Positions 44,337-56,800 of a DNA stretch of 64,000 nt are shown here, one piece after another. Origin of the DNA: Gonium pectorale (Eukaryota > Chlorophyta > Chlorophyceae > Chlamydomonadales > Volvocaceae); NCBI GenBank assembly GCA_001584585.1, contig LSYV01000039.1, positions 244,159 to 308,158 of the forward strand. Direction: 5' to 3'. The position numbers and the translations under genes are program-made. How positions within the stretch are numbered: the stretch's first letter is position 1; the number at the start of each line of letters is the position of its first letter. The notes beneath the pieces are model-generated. The model saw nothing but the letters and a program-made list of their open reading frames with translations, had not been told where the DNA came from and made no database searches.

Positions 44337-47300
44337 ATGCATCCTACGCAAGGCGCAGCAGCGGTAGGAGAGGGCCCGGAAGCGGCAGAGGCAGCCGCAG
44401 CAGCTGGCGCAGTCCCGGCGGAGCTGGCTCTGCCACTCGGCTTGTCGGGGCAACACAAACTGACTTTCAGGCGCAGATTGCAGCTTGTACGGAGTGGAAG
44501 CAGCTGGAACGGATGCTGACAGGCGCAGGCGGCGCGGCCGCTACAGGGGGCCGACATGCTGCCCCGTCAGCCTCCTGCGCTCCGCAGCTCGGGGAGTGGG
44601 AGCTCCTGTCGGCGCTGTGGCGTGCTGTCTGCTCGGTACTGTTGAGCCGGCCGGCCCGCTCTACCCACTCGCCAGCCCCGCCGGAGACGCTGCCGCCGCC
44701 GCCCTCCCCAACCGCCCCGCTCCAGTCCGGGCGCGTCTCCTGTGCGGGCGCCTGGCTTGCTGCGTCGTCTGGTAGTTGGGCGCCGCCTGACATCGGGCAA
44801 CTCTCGTCGGGGCTGTCGGCAGCCGGTTTCGGAGCAAGCCATGGAACACTCGACGACCTGTTCATCTTTCGTGCTGTTCCTACAAGCACCACCGATAACG
44901 TGGCCTTCAGCAGCGGAAGAGTGGCGGCCATTGGAGGATCAGCCGAGATCGCAGTGTGGCCGCTGTCCGGAAGCGGTACGGCCCGGAGCCGCTGCCTGGG
45001 GGCTCTCCGTACGGCGTCGGAGAGGCTTGCCCCGCGCATGACCCTGCGAGGGCTCGTGGCGGCTCTGCAGCTTATTGGGCGCGTGGGCAGCGCCACCGAG
45101 GGTCCGGGCCTGGCCGCGGATCCAGCAGCGCTGGCGCTACAGCAGCTGTCGGCGCCATTCCTGGCCGCTGCCGCCACTGCGGCTGCGGCAACCGCAGGCG
45201 GGGCTGCGGAGCCGAGGCTTCTGGTAGCGCTGGTGGCGTCACTGCCAGCGCTGCACCGGCAACACTTTGGCGCCTACCCCGCCGCGCTGTCTGCCCAGGG
45301 CGCCGTGCTGCCGACGCATGCCGTGCTCCTCGCGGCGCTCCAGAGCCTCAGCACCGCCGGCGTGGCGGTGATGCCGCAGCCGCCGGACCTGGCGGTGTGC
45401 GCCGCCGCAGCGGCATCCTGCGGCTGCGTGCCGCCAGAGTCCTGGCTGGAGCTGTTGCGGTCCGAGGTACGGAGCCAGATCTTCCTTGTCAGTGCCTGCC
45501 AGGGAGCCGTAGTGCTGGCCTCCCTGGAGTCCCTCGCCTCGCGGTTGGCGGCGTCCGGGGAGGCAGAGGCGGCGGAGAGGGCGTCAGCAGCGGACGGGAC
45601 GAAGGCCGGGGCGTCCTCGGATGGTCCACGGCGGGGCAGCGGGCTGCAGGGTGAGACGCCGGCGACCGCGACTGCGGTCACGGCCGACTGGCTCCTGCCG
45701 CCCGACTGGGCGGCGATGCTGTGGGACGAGGTCCGCGGCAAGGCAGCCGCAGCGGCGGCCGACCTGCCCTCTTGCGCCGACGCATTGCTGGAGCTGGCTT
45801 GGTACGCGGAGGCAGGGCTTCTGCCTGCGCCCGACCCGCGTGCTGGCGGCGGGGCTGGGGGCGGCGGCTGGCGACGCACTCGTGGCGGGACGGCAGCGCC
45901 GGCTGGGGCCGAGTTGCTGGGCGTGGAGCGCGTTCGCTACCTTTGTTCCGCTCTGTCCGCCCAGCTGGGGCCTCAGCTGGATAGCTGCAACGGGGCTCAG
46001 CTGGCGCTTGTCCTACCCGCTGCCGCTCGGCTGGCGGCTTACGGAACAGCCGTCCCGTCAGGGCAGGGCTCCTCTGCCGCCGTGCCTGACCCGGAGGCTG
46101 CAGACGCGTCGTCTGCTGGGTTGGCGCACGCGGCCGCAGCTGCCGTGCTGCGCCAGGTCCGTGGCCGCAGCCTCACGTGGCCGCAGCTGGCGACGTGCCT
46201 TGTCGCGATGGGGGCCCTGGTCGCCTCGCCAGGTGCGCTGCCGGCGGCGCCGTGGGGCAGCGAGGTAGCTGTCGGCGCCTCCGGGAAACGTCCCGAGGTG
46301 CTGTCGGAGCTGGCGGCGGAGCTTCCGGGTGCGCTGTTGATGTGCTTGGGTGGGACTGCGGAGGCGCGAGTGGCCGGCTCCGCCGCAGCGGATGACGCCT
46401 GGCTGGGCCCTGCCTCCTTGGCGTGGCTGCCGGCAGTGGAGGAAGCGGCAGCACGTCTTGATACCGAGGCTGCAGTGGGGCTGCCGGCAGCGCAGCAGCA
46501 GCCACAGCGGCATGGCGGCGTGGGGGGGGGGTGAAGGGGCCTGGCTGCGCGGACGCTCGGGCGAGTGGTGGCGGAGGTGGACCGCCTAGGCCCCCCGGCT
46601 CTCCTGCAGCTAGCAGCGGCTGCACAGCACCCTAGGACGGAGGCTCTCTTCGGCGCCGGTGCCCGGCGTGCGGTGGCCCTGGCGCTGCTTGCCGCGCCAT
46701 TAATGGTGAGGCGCAGCGGCGGGAGAGACCTCAGCGGTGGCCCGAAGCGCGGCCGTGGGGGGGCGGCCGACGGTACAGGCGGTGCCGCTGGCGATGGCGC
46801 GGCGGCTTTGGCGCTCCTGGCGGGGCTCGTCTCGTCGCTCGATGTTCAGGCGGTCGCGGACGTGCTGGTCGCCGCAGCGCAGCGTCAGGAGCAGTACGAG
46901 GCCCAGCAGCAGGGGCAGCGCATCGCCGTCTGGGGGCAGCGCACGGACCCAGTCGCCATCGCGGCAATGTCCTCGGGACTGAAGCAGCTGCTAATGCTGG
47001 CCAATGCCGAGACGCCCCCAGGGTACGTGTACGAGGATAANNNNNNNNNNNNNNNNNNNNNNNNNNNNNNNNNNNNNNNNNNNNNNNNNNNNNNNNNNNN
47101 NNNNNNNNNNNNNNNNNNNNNNNNNNNNNNNNNNNNNNNNNNNNNNNNNNNNNNNNNNNNNNNNNNNNNNNNNNNNNNNNNNNNNNNNNNNNNNNNNNNN
47201 NNNNNNNNNNNNNNNNNNNNNNNNNNNNNNNNNNNNNNNNNNNNNNNNNNNNNNNNNNNNNNNNNNNNNNNNNNNNNNNNNNNNNNNNNNNNNNNNNNNN

Positions 47301-50300
47301 NNNNNNNNNNNNNNNNNNNNNNNNNNNNNNNNNNNNNNNNNNNNNNNNNNNNNNNNNNNNNNNNNNNNNNNNNNNNNNNNNNNNNNNNNNNNNNNNNNNN
47401 NNNNNNNNNNNNNNNNNNNNNNNNNNNNNNNNNNNNNNNNNNNNNNNNNNNNNNNNNNNNNNNNNNNNNNNNNNNNNNNNNNNNNNNNNNNNNNNNNNNN
47501 NNNNNNNNNNNNNNNNNNNNNNNNNNNNNNNNNNNNNNNNNNNNNNNNNNNNNNNNNNNNNNNNNNNNNNNNNNNNNNNNNNNNNNNNNNNNNNNNNNNN
47601 NNNNNNNNNNNNNNNNNNNNNNNNNNNNNNNNNNNNNNNNNNNNNNNNNNNNCGCCCCGGCGCCTTTGGCCGACCCCATCTCCGCTGCGCCCCGCGCTCA
47701 CGGCGACGTGCCGGTGCTGACGGGTGAACAGTGGCACCGGGTGCTGCGTTCCCTGGCCGCCAACGCGCACGTCCTGATACCCACGGAGGGCGGACCGTTG
47801 ACGTCGGCGGCGCTGGGGCAGCTGCTCCGCGCTCTGCAGCCCGCGTGGGACGGCCTACAGCCTGAGCACGCGGTTTCGTTTGCCTTGGACCTAGCTAAGT
47901 TGGTGCAGAACTTTCCCACAGGACAGGCGTCATTCACGGCGCCCTGGCCCGTCGAGCGGCAGGGTATGGGTGGCGGAAGCGCCCAGGGGCCCCGTGACAG
48001 CGGGACCAACGGGGCAGTGCTATCAGTGGAGGAGCAGTGGCAGGGCGTGCAGCGAGGCATCGCTGCGGCTATGCACCAAATGGCACCAGCCGGCCTTGCC
48101 TCCGCCGTGTCAGCGACGGCGGCAATCGCTGTATGGACCGGGGTGCCGCTATGCAGGGAGTGGGCGGTTGCTCTGGCAGACGCCCTGCTTGTGCGCCCTC
48201 CGTCTCCGCCCGCGCCGCTGGCTTGCGGCATGCAAGCTCTAGACTGGGCGCTGGCTCTAGAGGTGCTCGTTGGCTGCCTTGAACTCAGGGCGTTATCCCC
48301 GGATTCGGACGCCTCCGCCACGCTGCCCGTGATGCCACTGCTCGCTCGCCTGGGCACAGCGCTGGCGGAAGCTGCCGAAGACGCTCCTCCGGCCGAGCCG
48401 AGACGGCAGCGGTTGCAGGCGCTGACACGGCGGCTGAAGGGCCCCGGGGCTGATGTGCCGCAAATCCCCACGCCTTCCCAGATTCAGCTTTCCGCTGGAG
48501 GAACTAGCGGAGGCGCGCCCGACGCGGCGGGTCCCGAAGTGACCTGCCCAGCCATATGTTGGCTTCTGCTCCGTCTGTCCACCGTAGCTAGGGACCCTTC
48601 CTCGGCCGCCGCCGTCGGCACCGCCGCGACCCCGCTGCTCGCCTACCTGTCGGGGCGCTCTTTTGCGGGAGCCGTACCCGCAGACCTGGCGGCCATGCTG
48701 CAGGGCCTGGCGGACATGCTGCTGCGGCCAGATGACACATGGGTCGGCGCCTTCTGCGACGCCACGATGCCGCTCATCCGGGACAGCGCCACCTCGTTGG
48801 CGGACCTGGGAGGCCTCGCCCACGGGGCGGCTTGCGCCTGGGTGGTGCCCACGGAGGAGTGGCACGCGGCGCTGCAAGCGGAGACCCTTGCGCGGCTGCA
48901 GCAGCGAACTGCCGCCGGCGCCGACCCGGGAGAGGGCGGCGCAGCACAGCGGGGCGCACACGTAGCCCTCGAGCAGCTGCTGTGGGCGCAGACGCTGTGG
49001 TATCGCCTCTGCTCGCCGAGTGATGCCGGTTCAGGTTCGGGCGGCCCTGGCGGCTGGCTGAATGGGGGCGGGCGGCGGCTGCGGCCCTCAGGCGCCTGGC
49101 TGGATGCGGTGCTGGCCGCCTGCGTGCCGCTGCTGCCGGGCGCCAGACCGCAGGTGCTGTCGGGCATGGCCTACTCGCTCAACCGGCTGGGACACGACCC
49201 AGGTGCGTAGCTGTGTGTGCAGCAGTATGAAGATTGACATAGTTGCACTGCATTTGTGAACAGGGCGCGACATACTGTACCGTTGTGGCGCACCATGACC
49301 GTGTCGCGTGCACGTTCCGTTGATGGCCTAGTGACAGTGTCGCCTTCACCGGTTCCCTCTCGACAGGCCCCGACTTCATTGCTGCTCTCTTGCACGGCTG
49401 CGGCACGTCCTTATCTGCTTTTGACGGCCCGCAGCTCTCTCGCCTGGCATACGGGCTAGCCGGCCTGGGCTACCAGCCCGAAGACTCCTGGGTCGCAACA
49501 CTGCAGGAGCAGGCCGCCATGAAGCTGGGCCAATGCCGCTCGCACGAGCTGGCGGACCTGCTAGAGGGCGTGCTCCTGCTGGCGGAGGGTAGTGAGACAG
49601 ACCTCGCGGGCGGCGGCACCGCTTCTGCGGTGGCAGCTACGAAAGGCACGGCAGCGCAGGTCGGGGTGGCGGGGCGCGAGAAGCTGCTGATGAGCTGCAG
49701 TGACTCGCGGGTCAGCCTGTCATTCCTGGATGCCATGTGGCGCGCTACCGGGGCGCACCTGGAGGTGGAGGGCATCATCATGTCGGAGGCCTTGACCCGT
49801 CGGGTGAGTGAGGTCAGATCGTGATGGTGCCGGGGCGGGTTCGTCGCCCGGTGGTGCTGACATGGTTGTGACCGTCGAAGCACGAGATGGTCTGTCTGGA
49901 TGTGCCAGGGCATCCGCTTCAGAGTTGTGTAAATACCGGAATGCAGCTCCGCGCTAGTTGGTTACATCAGGCAGTGATGGGCTACGGAGGGAGATCCTAG
50001 GGAAGCTGGGACGGTTTCATGCTGCCGCTAAACGCCTCTTTTGAAGCGGACAGGAGGAGATTCCTTCATGAGGCGGGTCGCGCTGCATCCTCCTTCCCGA
50101 CAAAATGTTAACACGAGGCATACTACGCCGCCTCACCTGTTCCTGCCCGTTGCGCAGGCCCTGCGCTCCGAACTGGATATAGTGCAGCGTTGCAAGGCCG
50201 AGTTCCGCGCCAGGGTCGCCGACCCACGGGTCGGTCCCTTCTGGCGCTACTGGACGGAGCAGATCCCCGCACTCGACCCCAACCTTACCGCCCCTGGCGA

Positions 50301-52301
50301 AGACGTCAAAGCCCAACTGGCTGAGCTTGCCGAGACCGCCTTTGACCCAGACGACTGGGGCAAGGAGCCCATGGCGCACCTTCGCAGCTTCCTCGTCTGG
50401 TCGGTCCTCCGGGACGGGGCCATGCCGCAGCCGGGACCCGAGGGGCTGCCACCCTGGGCCGGCCTGCTGGCGGCGCGGTGCGTGCACGTCCTCGGCGGCC
50501 CTCGCGCCGGCAGGCTGGACGCACGGGGAGATGTGGTGCCGGCGGAGGGCGGTTTGGCAATTAGGTTGGGGCAGCTGGGAGCGCCTGTGGCTGTGGCGCC
50601 GCCGCCCGAATGGCTGCGCGCGCTGGTGGGCTGCCATGCAGCCGGAATGCTGCTTGGCGCGCGGGAGCTGGTGCAGAGGCGGCAGCTTCTGGAGGCGGGG
50701 CGCGCGGTCATTGCATGGGCCCCGCCGCCAAGTGCCGAGTGGGGCGAGGCGTTCCTCCAAGCCAGCCGCAAGGTCTTCTTGGCCTCAAGTGCGGACAATG
50801 GCAGCAGCTGCATCGGCGTCAGTGACACTGTCGTGGACGGCGTGAATGGGGGCCGCATGGCGCCAGCTGAAGGTGCAGGGGCTGGAGGCAGTGCAACTGG
50901 GCAGGAGCATCATGGCAGGGTAGTTGGTGACATCAGCGACGCAGCTGCGGCGGTGCTTCCTCCTGCGATGGGCCCCAATATGGGCATGGGGGATCTGCTC
51001 GGGCTCCTGAGGGTGGCGCTGTCGCTGGACTTGGCCCCGGGGCCGGGCTGGCTGCGTGGAGCCGAGACCACCAGCATGCCACTACTCCGCAGCTGCCAGC
51101 CAGAGGTGAGAATGCCCTCTCGACACGGCTGGGACGTGTAGAAGAAGACGCGAGCGCCCCTGGGAAAACGTGCCGACCCTGGAAAGGCCTGTCTACACAG
51201 GCATGGCGGGATATGGAACCCGACAGCGCCTACATATTCATGTCATATCAGAATCGTTATGGGGTGAAGCCCCCCTATCGGTCGCTTTCTCATTACCAAG
51301 CCTGGTGTGCCTGTACCGGTCCTCAGGAGGGTGTGGCGCTGGCGCTTACGCTGCAGCGGCTGGGCCACCGACCCGGCCGTGAGTGGGCTCGCCTGCTGCT
51401 GCGAGAGGTCCTGCAGCCAGCACTGGCCACCGGCGCCCTGCCGGCCCAGGTCGTGGCAGCCCTGCTGGCCTCGCTGGCGGCTATGCGGCTGCGGCCACCC
51501 GACAGCTGGTTGGATGACGCGCTGGCGGTGCTGCAGGACAGGTGCGCACCGCACCGCACGTGGCGATGACTCGAGAGTCGAGACCTCTGCCTCATTTTGC
51601 GTCAAGGCGCGGTGACTCCGGCCTTTCAGCCGGGGAATGTCGCTGCTGGCTCCTTGCATGGCACCGTCCTGCGCGTGCCGTGACTTGAAGGGGCCTAAAG
51701 GAGCACCCGCGACCTGCGGCCGGTATCAAGCCTTCCCTTCATTCTCCGTCCTCCGCCCCGACTTTACCGCCTTCACAGGCAATCTGAGCTGCCGGTGCCC
51801 GCGCGGGCGGACCTGCTGGACACGCTGGCAGCCCTGGAGGTGCGCCCCACGCCCGAGTGGCTGTCGCCCCTGGTGGACGCCTTCTGGGCGTCGCTGCCCC
51901 AGCTCCTGCCGGCGAGGGCCCAGCAGGGCCACCCGGCTGCCTCCTCCGATGCCATGGACAAACTGGTCTCTGGCCTTGCAGCCCTCAGCAGCCTAGATGT
52001 GTCGGTGAAACAGGGGCAGCTGAGGTCGCTACTCGAGCTGCTGGCTCGGCGCCTGGAGGCTGCGGCGGTGACGGCAGGGCCCGACCCTGGGGCCGCAACG
52101 CCAACGGCTGCCGCCAGCGGCGCAGCAGCTGAAGTTGCGCGCGTGCTGATCTGCCTTGCGGATATGCGGCGGGCCACACCCGACCGGGCGAACCGGCGCA
52201 GCCTCGACCTGCTGTTTCGCGCCGTGGCTGAGCGGCTGCCGCTGTCTGGGCCACTCACGCCGAAGCTCCTGGACAGTTGGGACAAGCTGGTACCTATGTG
52301 A
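44337..52301 (+). CDS. Large OPR-repeat protein, probable organelle RNA-binding factor (~2,290 aa)
   Basis: Exons: tentative 44337-44363, then 44471-49202, 49367-49803, 50158-51105, 51327-51541 and 51779-52301 (TGA). The main junctions agree in phase. OPR proteins are ~38-residue helical-repeat RNA binders that, in Chlamydomonas, control plastid mRNA stability and translation. At least ten PP-x2-W type repeat starts are visible, e.g. PPESWLELLRSEV, PDDTWVGAFCDAT, PTEEWHAALQAET, PSGAWLDAVLAAC, PEDSWVATLQEQA, PPPEWLRALVG, PPDSWLDDALAVL and PTPEWLSPLVDAF. They are followed by leucine-rich helices such as LSRLAYGLAGLGYQ. The N-terminal AQIAACTEWKQLERML also fits this class. No RAP domain was seen at the C-terminus. 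Two oddities: an in-frame TGA at 46532-46534 beside a run of ten G, and the 612-N gap at 47041, which preserves the frame. The start codon and transit peptide are uncertain. Confidence 0.75.
47041..47652. other. Assembly gap (612 N) in OPR gene
   Basis: 612 N interrupt the main OPR exon. The length is a multiple of three and the flanking frames agree. Confidence 0.95.
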
Positions 52302-52656
52302 CTTCACTCTCACCACTTCAGGCTGGCGACATGCGGAGAGGAGGTTGTGACAGGTAGCCGGTAGGACGCCCACAGCAGCTGGGAACTGGGAGGTAGAGTG
52401 AGTGCTGCTGCGACTATGCGTGCAGCTTGGTTGCGCAGGCGGTACGACATACGAGCACTCGCGTAGCCCTGGCTTTGGGGCGATGACTTGAACGCGTTCT
52501 CGGACCTCAGGCAAAACGCGCGGTTCATTATGCAGCTTATGCGCACAGGCTGGGGAAGAGCTGCAAGAGGATTGGCCCTCCACGATGACAGGATGGGTGC
52601 AGGAACAGATGAATGGACATGCGATGCATGGGACGTTTTTTGCGAAGCCCGTTTGT

Positions 52657-52661
52657 TGTAA
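52657..52661 (+). terminator. TGTAA polyadenylation signal, OPR gene
   Basis: TGTAA 356 bp after the stop at 52301. Confidence 0.5.
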
Positions 52662-53039
52662 AGCCTAATTGCAGGCAACGGACGACGTGTGGAGTGATGT
52701 GGGCGGGGCTATGCGCACATTGTCAAAGATTCCGAACAGAAGTTGCCGAGGCTGCCGGCCTGCCCTGGCCCCCCCTCTTCAGCAGGCCAGCATTGCGGAG
52801 GGCCTAATAGCTCAGGGCGCGCCAACTGCGTGGGATGACCAAACCCAGTGCTCAGGCTGGCTAAGGTCTGCGAACGTGGCTGGTGATGGCAATTGTTTAC
52901 GCCGTGGTAAGGTATACTGGCGTGGAAAGCAAAAGTGGCATGGGACTGTAGCATACCGTATACATGCCTGATGGAGATGGGATCAGGAGCGAGTGGATTA
53001 ACGGCGCTTCGGACCGCGTCATCTTTGCACAAGGTGATT

Positions 53040-53348
53040 GGAGTGGGGGTGGATCAGCGAAGGGCGATCGAGCCTTTTGGCCCTAGACCTCGTGCTCTGG
53101 CTATACGTTTATGCCAGGCGCCGCGGATAGCATCAGCCTACGGCCATGGTGTGCGCGCCTTACCGCTCCCGTCTGTTAAGGGTCTCGGGGAACGCGACGC
53201 GCTTCTCAGTCTTGGGTATGCAGGTTGGACACGCAGGGTGCAGAGGTCTGGGCTTGCGTGCCCAATAGATAAGGGGCATAGGGGGCCACATGTGGATGCG
53301 CACGCTGTGGACGAGCGGTGCCACTACACAGGATGGTGGCAGAAGTAG
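53040..53348 (+). pseudogene. Possible relic coding fragment with C-x5-H-x3-H motif
   Basis: The last ~100 codons of an open frame ending TAG at 53346-53348 end in CPIDKGHRGPH, a later Cys, and GWWQK. Short C...GH-x-GPH...W segments occur in mobile-element and phage-like proteins, so a transposon remnant is possible. No start, splice partners or repeats were found. Confidence 0.2.
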
Positions 53349-53849
53349 GACCACGAAGCAAAGTCCGAGACCCCCAGCACCGTGTGTATTGCGCATAGGC
53401 ATCTAAAATCTAGCCTAGAACTGTTAAGAATATGAGGTGCGACCCGGTTGCTTGCATCACTGCATGCCGTTTCTCAACCTAAATAAAGACAGCACCCATC
53501 AATCAGCAATATCAGTACTGTAAGTAAACGCTTCCAGTGAATGCTGATCAGTAGCGTCGTGCCACCAGCGCGCGCCTGAACACCATTCGCAGACAGACTT
53601 GGCTGGCAAACCAGCCAAGAACATACATACGCATACCAGCATCCTAGGTAATGTAATGCCCGTGTTAGGCCAGGTGTACAAAAGCGTGGTACAAAGCACG
53701 CGTGACGTGCGATGCCATACCAGCTGCTGCGTCCAGCACGCGGTGACGCAGTTGGCGAAGTCTGAAGGTATTAGCTCACGTATTCATTTGCAACTGGGCC
53801 GCTCCCGAAATGCAACGCTCGGGACGTGCAGCGCTGTAACTCGAGCACG

Positions 53850-56800
53850 ATGAGCGGCGACCAGGAGGTGGACGTCGGCTCCCTGGGCTCAATACCTGCG
53901 CTGTCGTCGCCGCCCAATACTTTACCAGGCTTCGCTGGCCTGACCTTTCTGTCAGCAGGAAGTCAGCAGGACGTTCACCTCTCACAAGGCGGGTCTCAGA
54001 GCATCCTCCTGTCCGACTCCCAGTTTGACAATATGGGGCACACGGTGGGGTTGACCCTTCCACCGCCTCCAGAGCTTGTCATCCAGCCCGTCCAGCCTAT
54101 AGGACCCGAGACTGGACCTGCAATAACGACGCAGCAAGCTGCGCTGCTTCAGCGTCTGCCACAGGCGGCTATGCAGCAGGCGTTCCAGCCTCAGACGTTC
54201 TTTGTGCCGGCGGGAGTACCGGCGCCCGCACCTACCCCCATCAGGCACCACTCGGTGCTAAAGCCGGAGCACAAGAACTCCAAAGCGACCAGGTGCGCCC
54301 CACCGCCTCGTCTACCATACCTAATGCCGGGCTGCTGCTGCTGCATGGCCTTTTCACGCCTGCGATCCCCCCTGCGTAGCAAGGGCACGTGGCTGGCAGG
54401 TGCGCGTGCATCTCAGCACGCGTAGCACGCACAGCGCGCGCGGCAAGTGGATTCCATTCACGTACTGGACCAGGGGCTCCCTCCACATGTAAACCTACGT
54501 GCCGCTTCCGATCCACCTCACGTATGACTTCGATACCAAGGCACCGCATTGCACCCTATGCTTCAAACCAGGAACCAGAAGCTAGGCCTTGCCAAGGGGT
54601 GTCTTGAGGAATTTGCTCCTTGGCAAGGATTGCGCTCTGTCTGCCTTTGCACGCAAGGTCCGTCGGGGCTTCCCGTCCAGCGCAAAGCCTTGCAGCAGCA
54701 AGGCATTGCGGTAGCGCGGGGCCTTGCGTGCAAGGGTTTCGCTTGGGATGTTGAATGCGGGAGCATGGACGCCGGTTGTGTGTGCCCTGCAATGCAAGGA
54801 CTTCCGACCGGTTATAAAATAGGCTGGCATTTCCTTGACTGGTGTCAAAGGTTGTTTCACAAGCAAGGAGCAAACTGCTTACCCTTTACTGAGACGCCGC
54901 TCCCCACCACACTCTGCGTGCGCTCCGCCCAGCATGTCAGTATGTTGGGCATATGACAGTATGGCTCCTGGCGTGCCCTTATACCTCTGCACAACAGGCG
55001 GGGCCCCATGGACGAGATGCGGCAGCTGGTGCGCATCCTGGTCAAGCTCATGCCCGAGTCCAGCCGCTTCCTGACAGTGCCGGACGAGGTACGGGCACCC
55101 TTGACATTGGCTCGATCCACATTACGTCCCTTACCCATCCATGTCATTAACCGTTGCCTTGAGTTCGAGGTTAAGCTAAGTACCCAATCGTTGGGTGCTG
55201 TACGCAGGGCGGCGGTGGCAACCGGGTGAAGGAGGAGCACATCAAGGACTACCTGAACAAGGTGCTGGGCCGCAGCCACGACGCCTCCGACGAAACACCG
55301 CCCTACCCTGAGTGGGGCCTCAGCAGCGGCTGGGCCGCTTACCTCAGCCGTGAGTCGGTGGCCGTAAGCTGGAGGTCCAGGGAGCTGGGGCATCCCGAAC
55401 GCATCTTCTGTGTGATTCCTATTGTTATGTTTGCATCCTTGCAGAGCTGTTCACATGGGCCAAGGGCTCGACGGTGACGTCCGACCAGGCGCTGCGGTGC
55501 GCTCGGCGCCTGCCGGGCCGCAGCTGGGAGACGCTGAGCGAGGAGCTGGAGAAGCTGCGTGAGTGAACGGCGCGGCGCACCTATGGCCTCCATGCGTGGT
55601 TACGGTTGGCATGCGTTTAGGCGAGCTGCCCTTCCTAGGGTTGGCCGCTTGTGATGTACTCGGGCTGTCACCAAGAATGGGTGTGCGGAGTGTAGTCCCG
55701 GGCGCCACGCGTTACTGCCAGGTGATGCACGACGCTGTCACGATTGATTATCAATGCGTCAAGCAGGCGCTGAGCATGCTGCGCGACAACTATTGGTTGG
55801 TCACAGGCCTCTGCCCGGGCGCGTGGCCCCTGCCGCTACGCAAGGACGCGGTGCGTGAGGTGCAAAAGAAGTACGAGGAGACGGGCCAACTGCCGCCGCG
55901 CACGACGCAGCCAGCGCTGCAGATTGCGGTGCCGCCGGGGGGCATGCCCGCCGGGGCCATTCTGATGGACCCCACAACGCTCGCCCCGCTTGTGGCCCTG
56001 ACTGCGGGGATGGGAGCTGGAGTGCCCGCGCCTCAGGTGACCCCCGTTGCAGCAGCTGCGACAGCAGCCACAGCCGCAGCGGCTGCTGCCACGGGCAATG
56101 GAGGCGAGACGGACACGAGCGCAGGCGCGGGCGCTGGAGCGAAACGCCCCCTGCAGGCCGGGCCAGAGGAGGATGGACAGCCGGTGAGTGTTACTGCGTC
56201 GCGAGGCACCAGAAGCGAGGCGTACTGGGCCCTATGCTGGCCAAGGCCAGCTCACTGCCAGCTTCCTTGCCAAGGCCAGCTGGCCGTGACGATTGAAGTA
56301 TGGTAGTTTGACGCGTGGCAAAGAAATGTGGGTGCGTTATAACTATGGTCTTCCGGCACCCACCGACAGGCCGCGGCCGTCGCTGGGGGTGCTGTCAACG
56401 TTGTCACTGCCACCGCGGGGCCATCCAACGCTGCTGCCGCTGCTTCCGCAGCCGCCGCCGCAATGGCGCAGCCCATGCTAGTGCGGCCCGGGCTGGTGGC
56501 GGTCCCGCCGGGCAGCATGGCTTCCGTGCCGGCATCCCTCGGGTACTACCAGGGCCCAGGGCCGGCCCCCAAGAAGCAGCGACGTGGCAAGGAGCGCGCA
56601 GACCCCTTTCCCAACCTGGGAGACTACACGGAGCTGGAGCTGTGGCACCTGTCGTATCGGATTGCCATGGTGGCCAAGGCCCCGGGCAAAGCCAACACCA
56701 CGGGCATGGAGCAGCTAGGCGACCTGATCTGGACGCGCGACCTCTTGGAGCGTGCCGTGGCAGAAGCGAACCGGCCTTACCGCAGCGCCGGCATTCCGAC

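Larger units (their letters stand above)
52302..53849. other. Intergenic region, OPR gene to Gln-rich gene
   Basis: Holds the OPR 3' UTR (TGTAA at 52657-52661) and the promoter side of the next gene. An open frame ending at 53348 encodes a Cys/His-containing tail (CPIDKGHRGPHVDAHAVDE, then RCHYTGWWQK) that may be a relic. Nothing else is supported. Confidence 0.5.

Noticed and set aside
52669..52971. Open frame after an acceptor-like TTGCAG downstream of the OPR stop
   Set aside because: It lies beyond the OPR stop and polyadenylation signal and has no upstream donor that keeps a frame.
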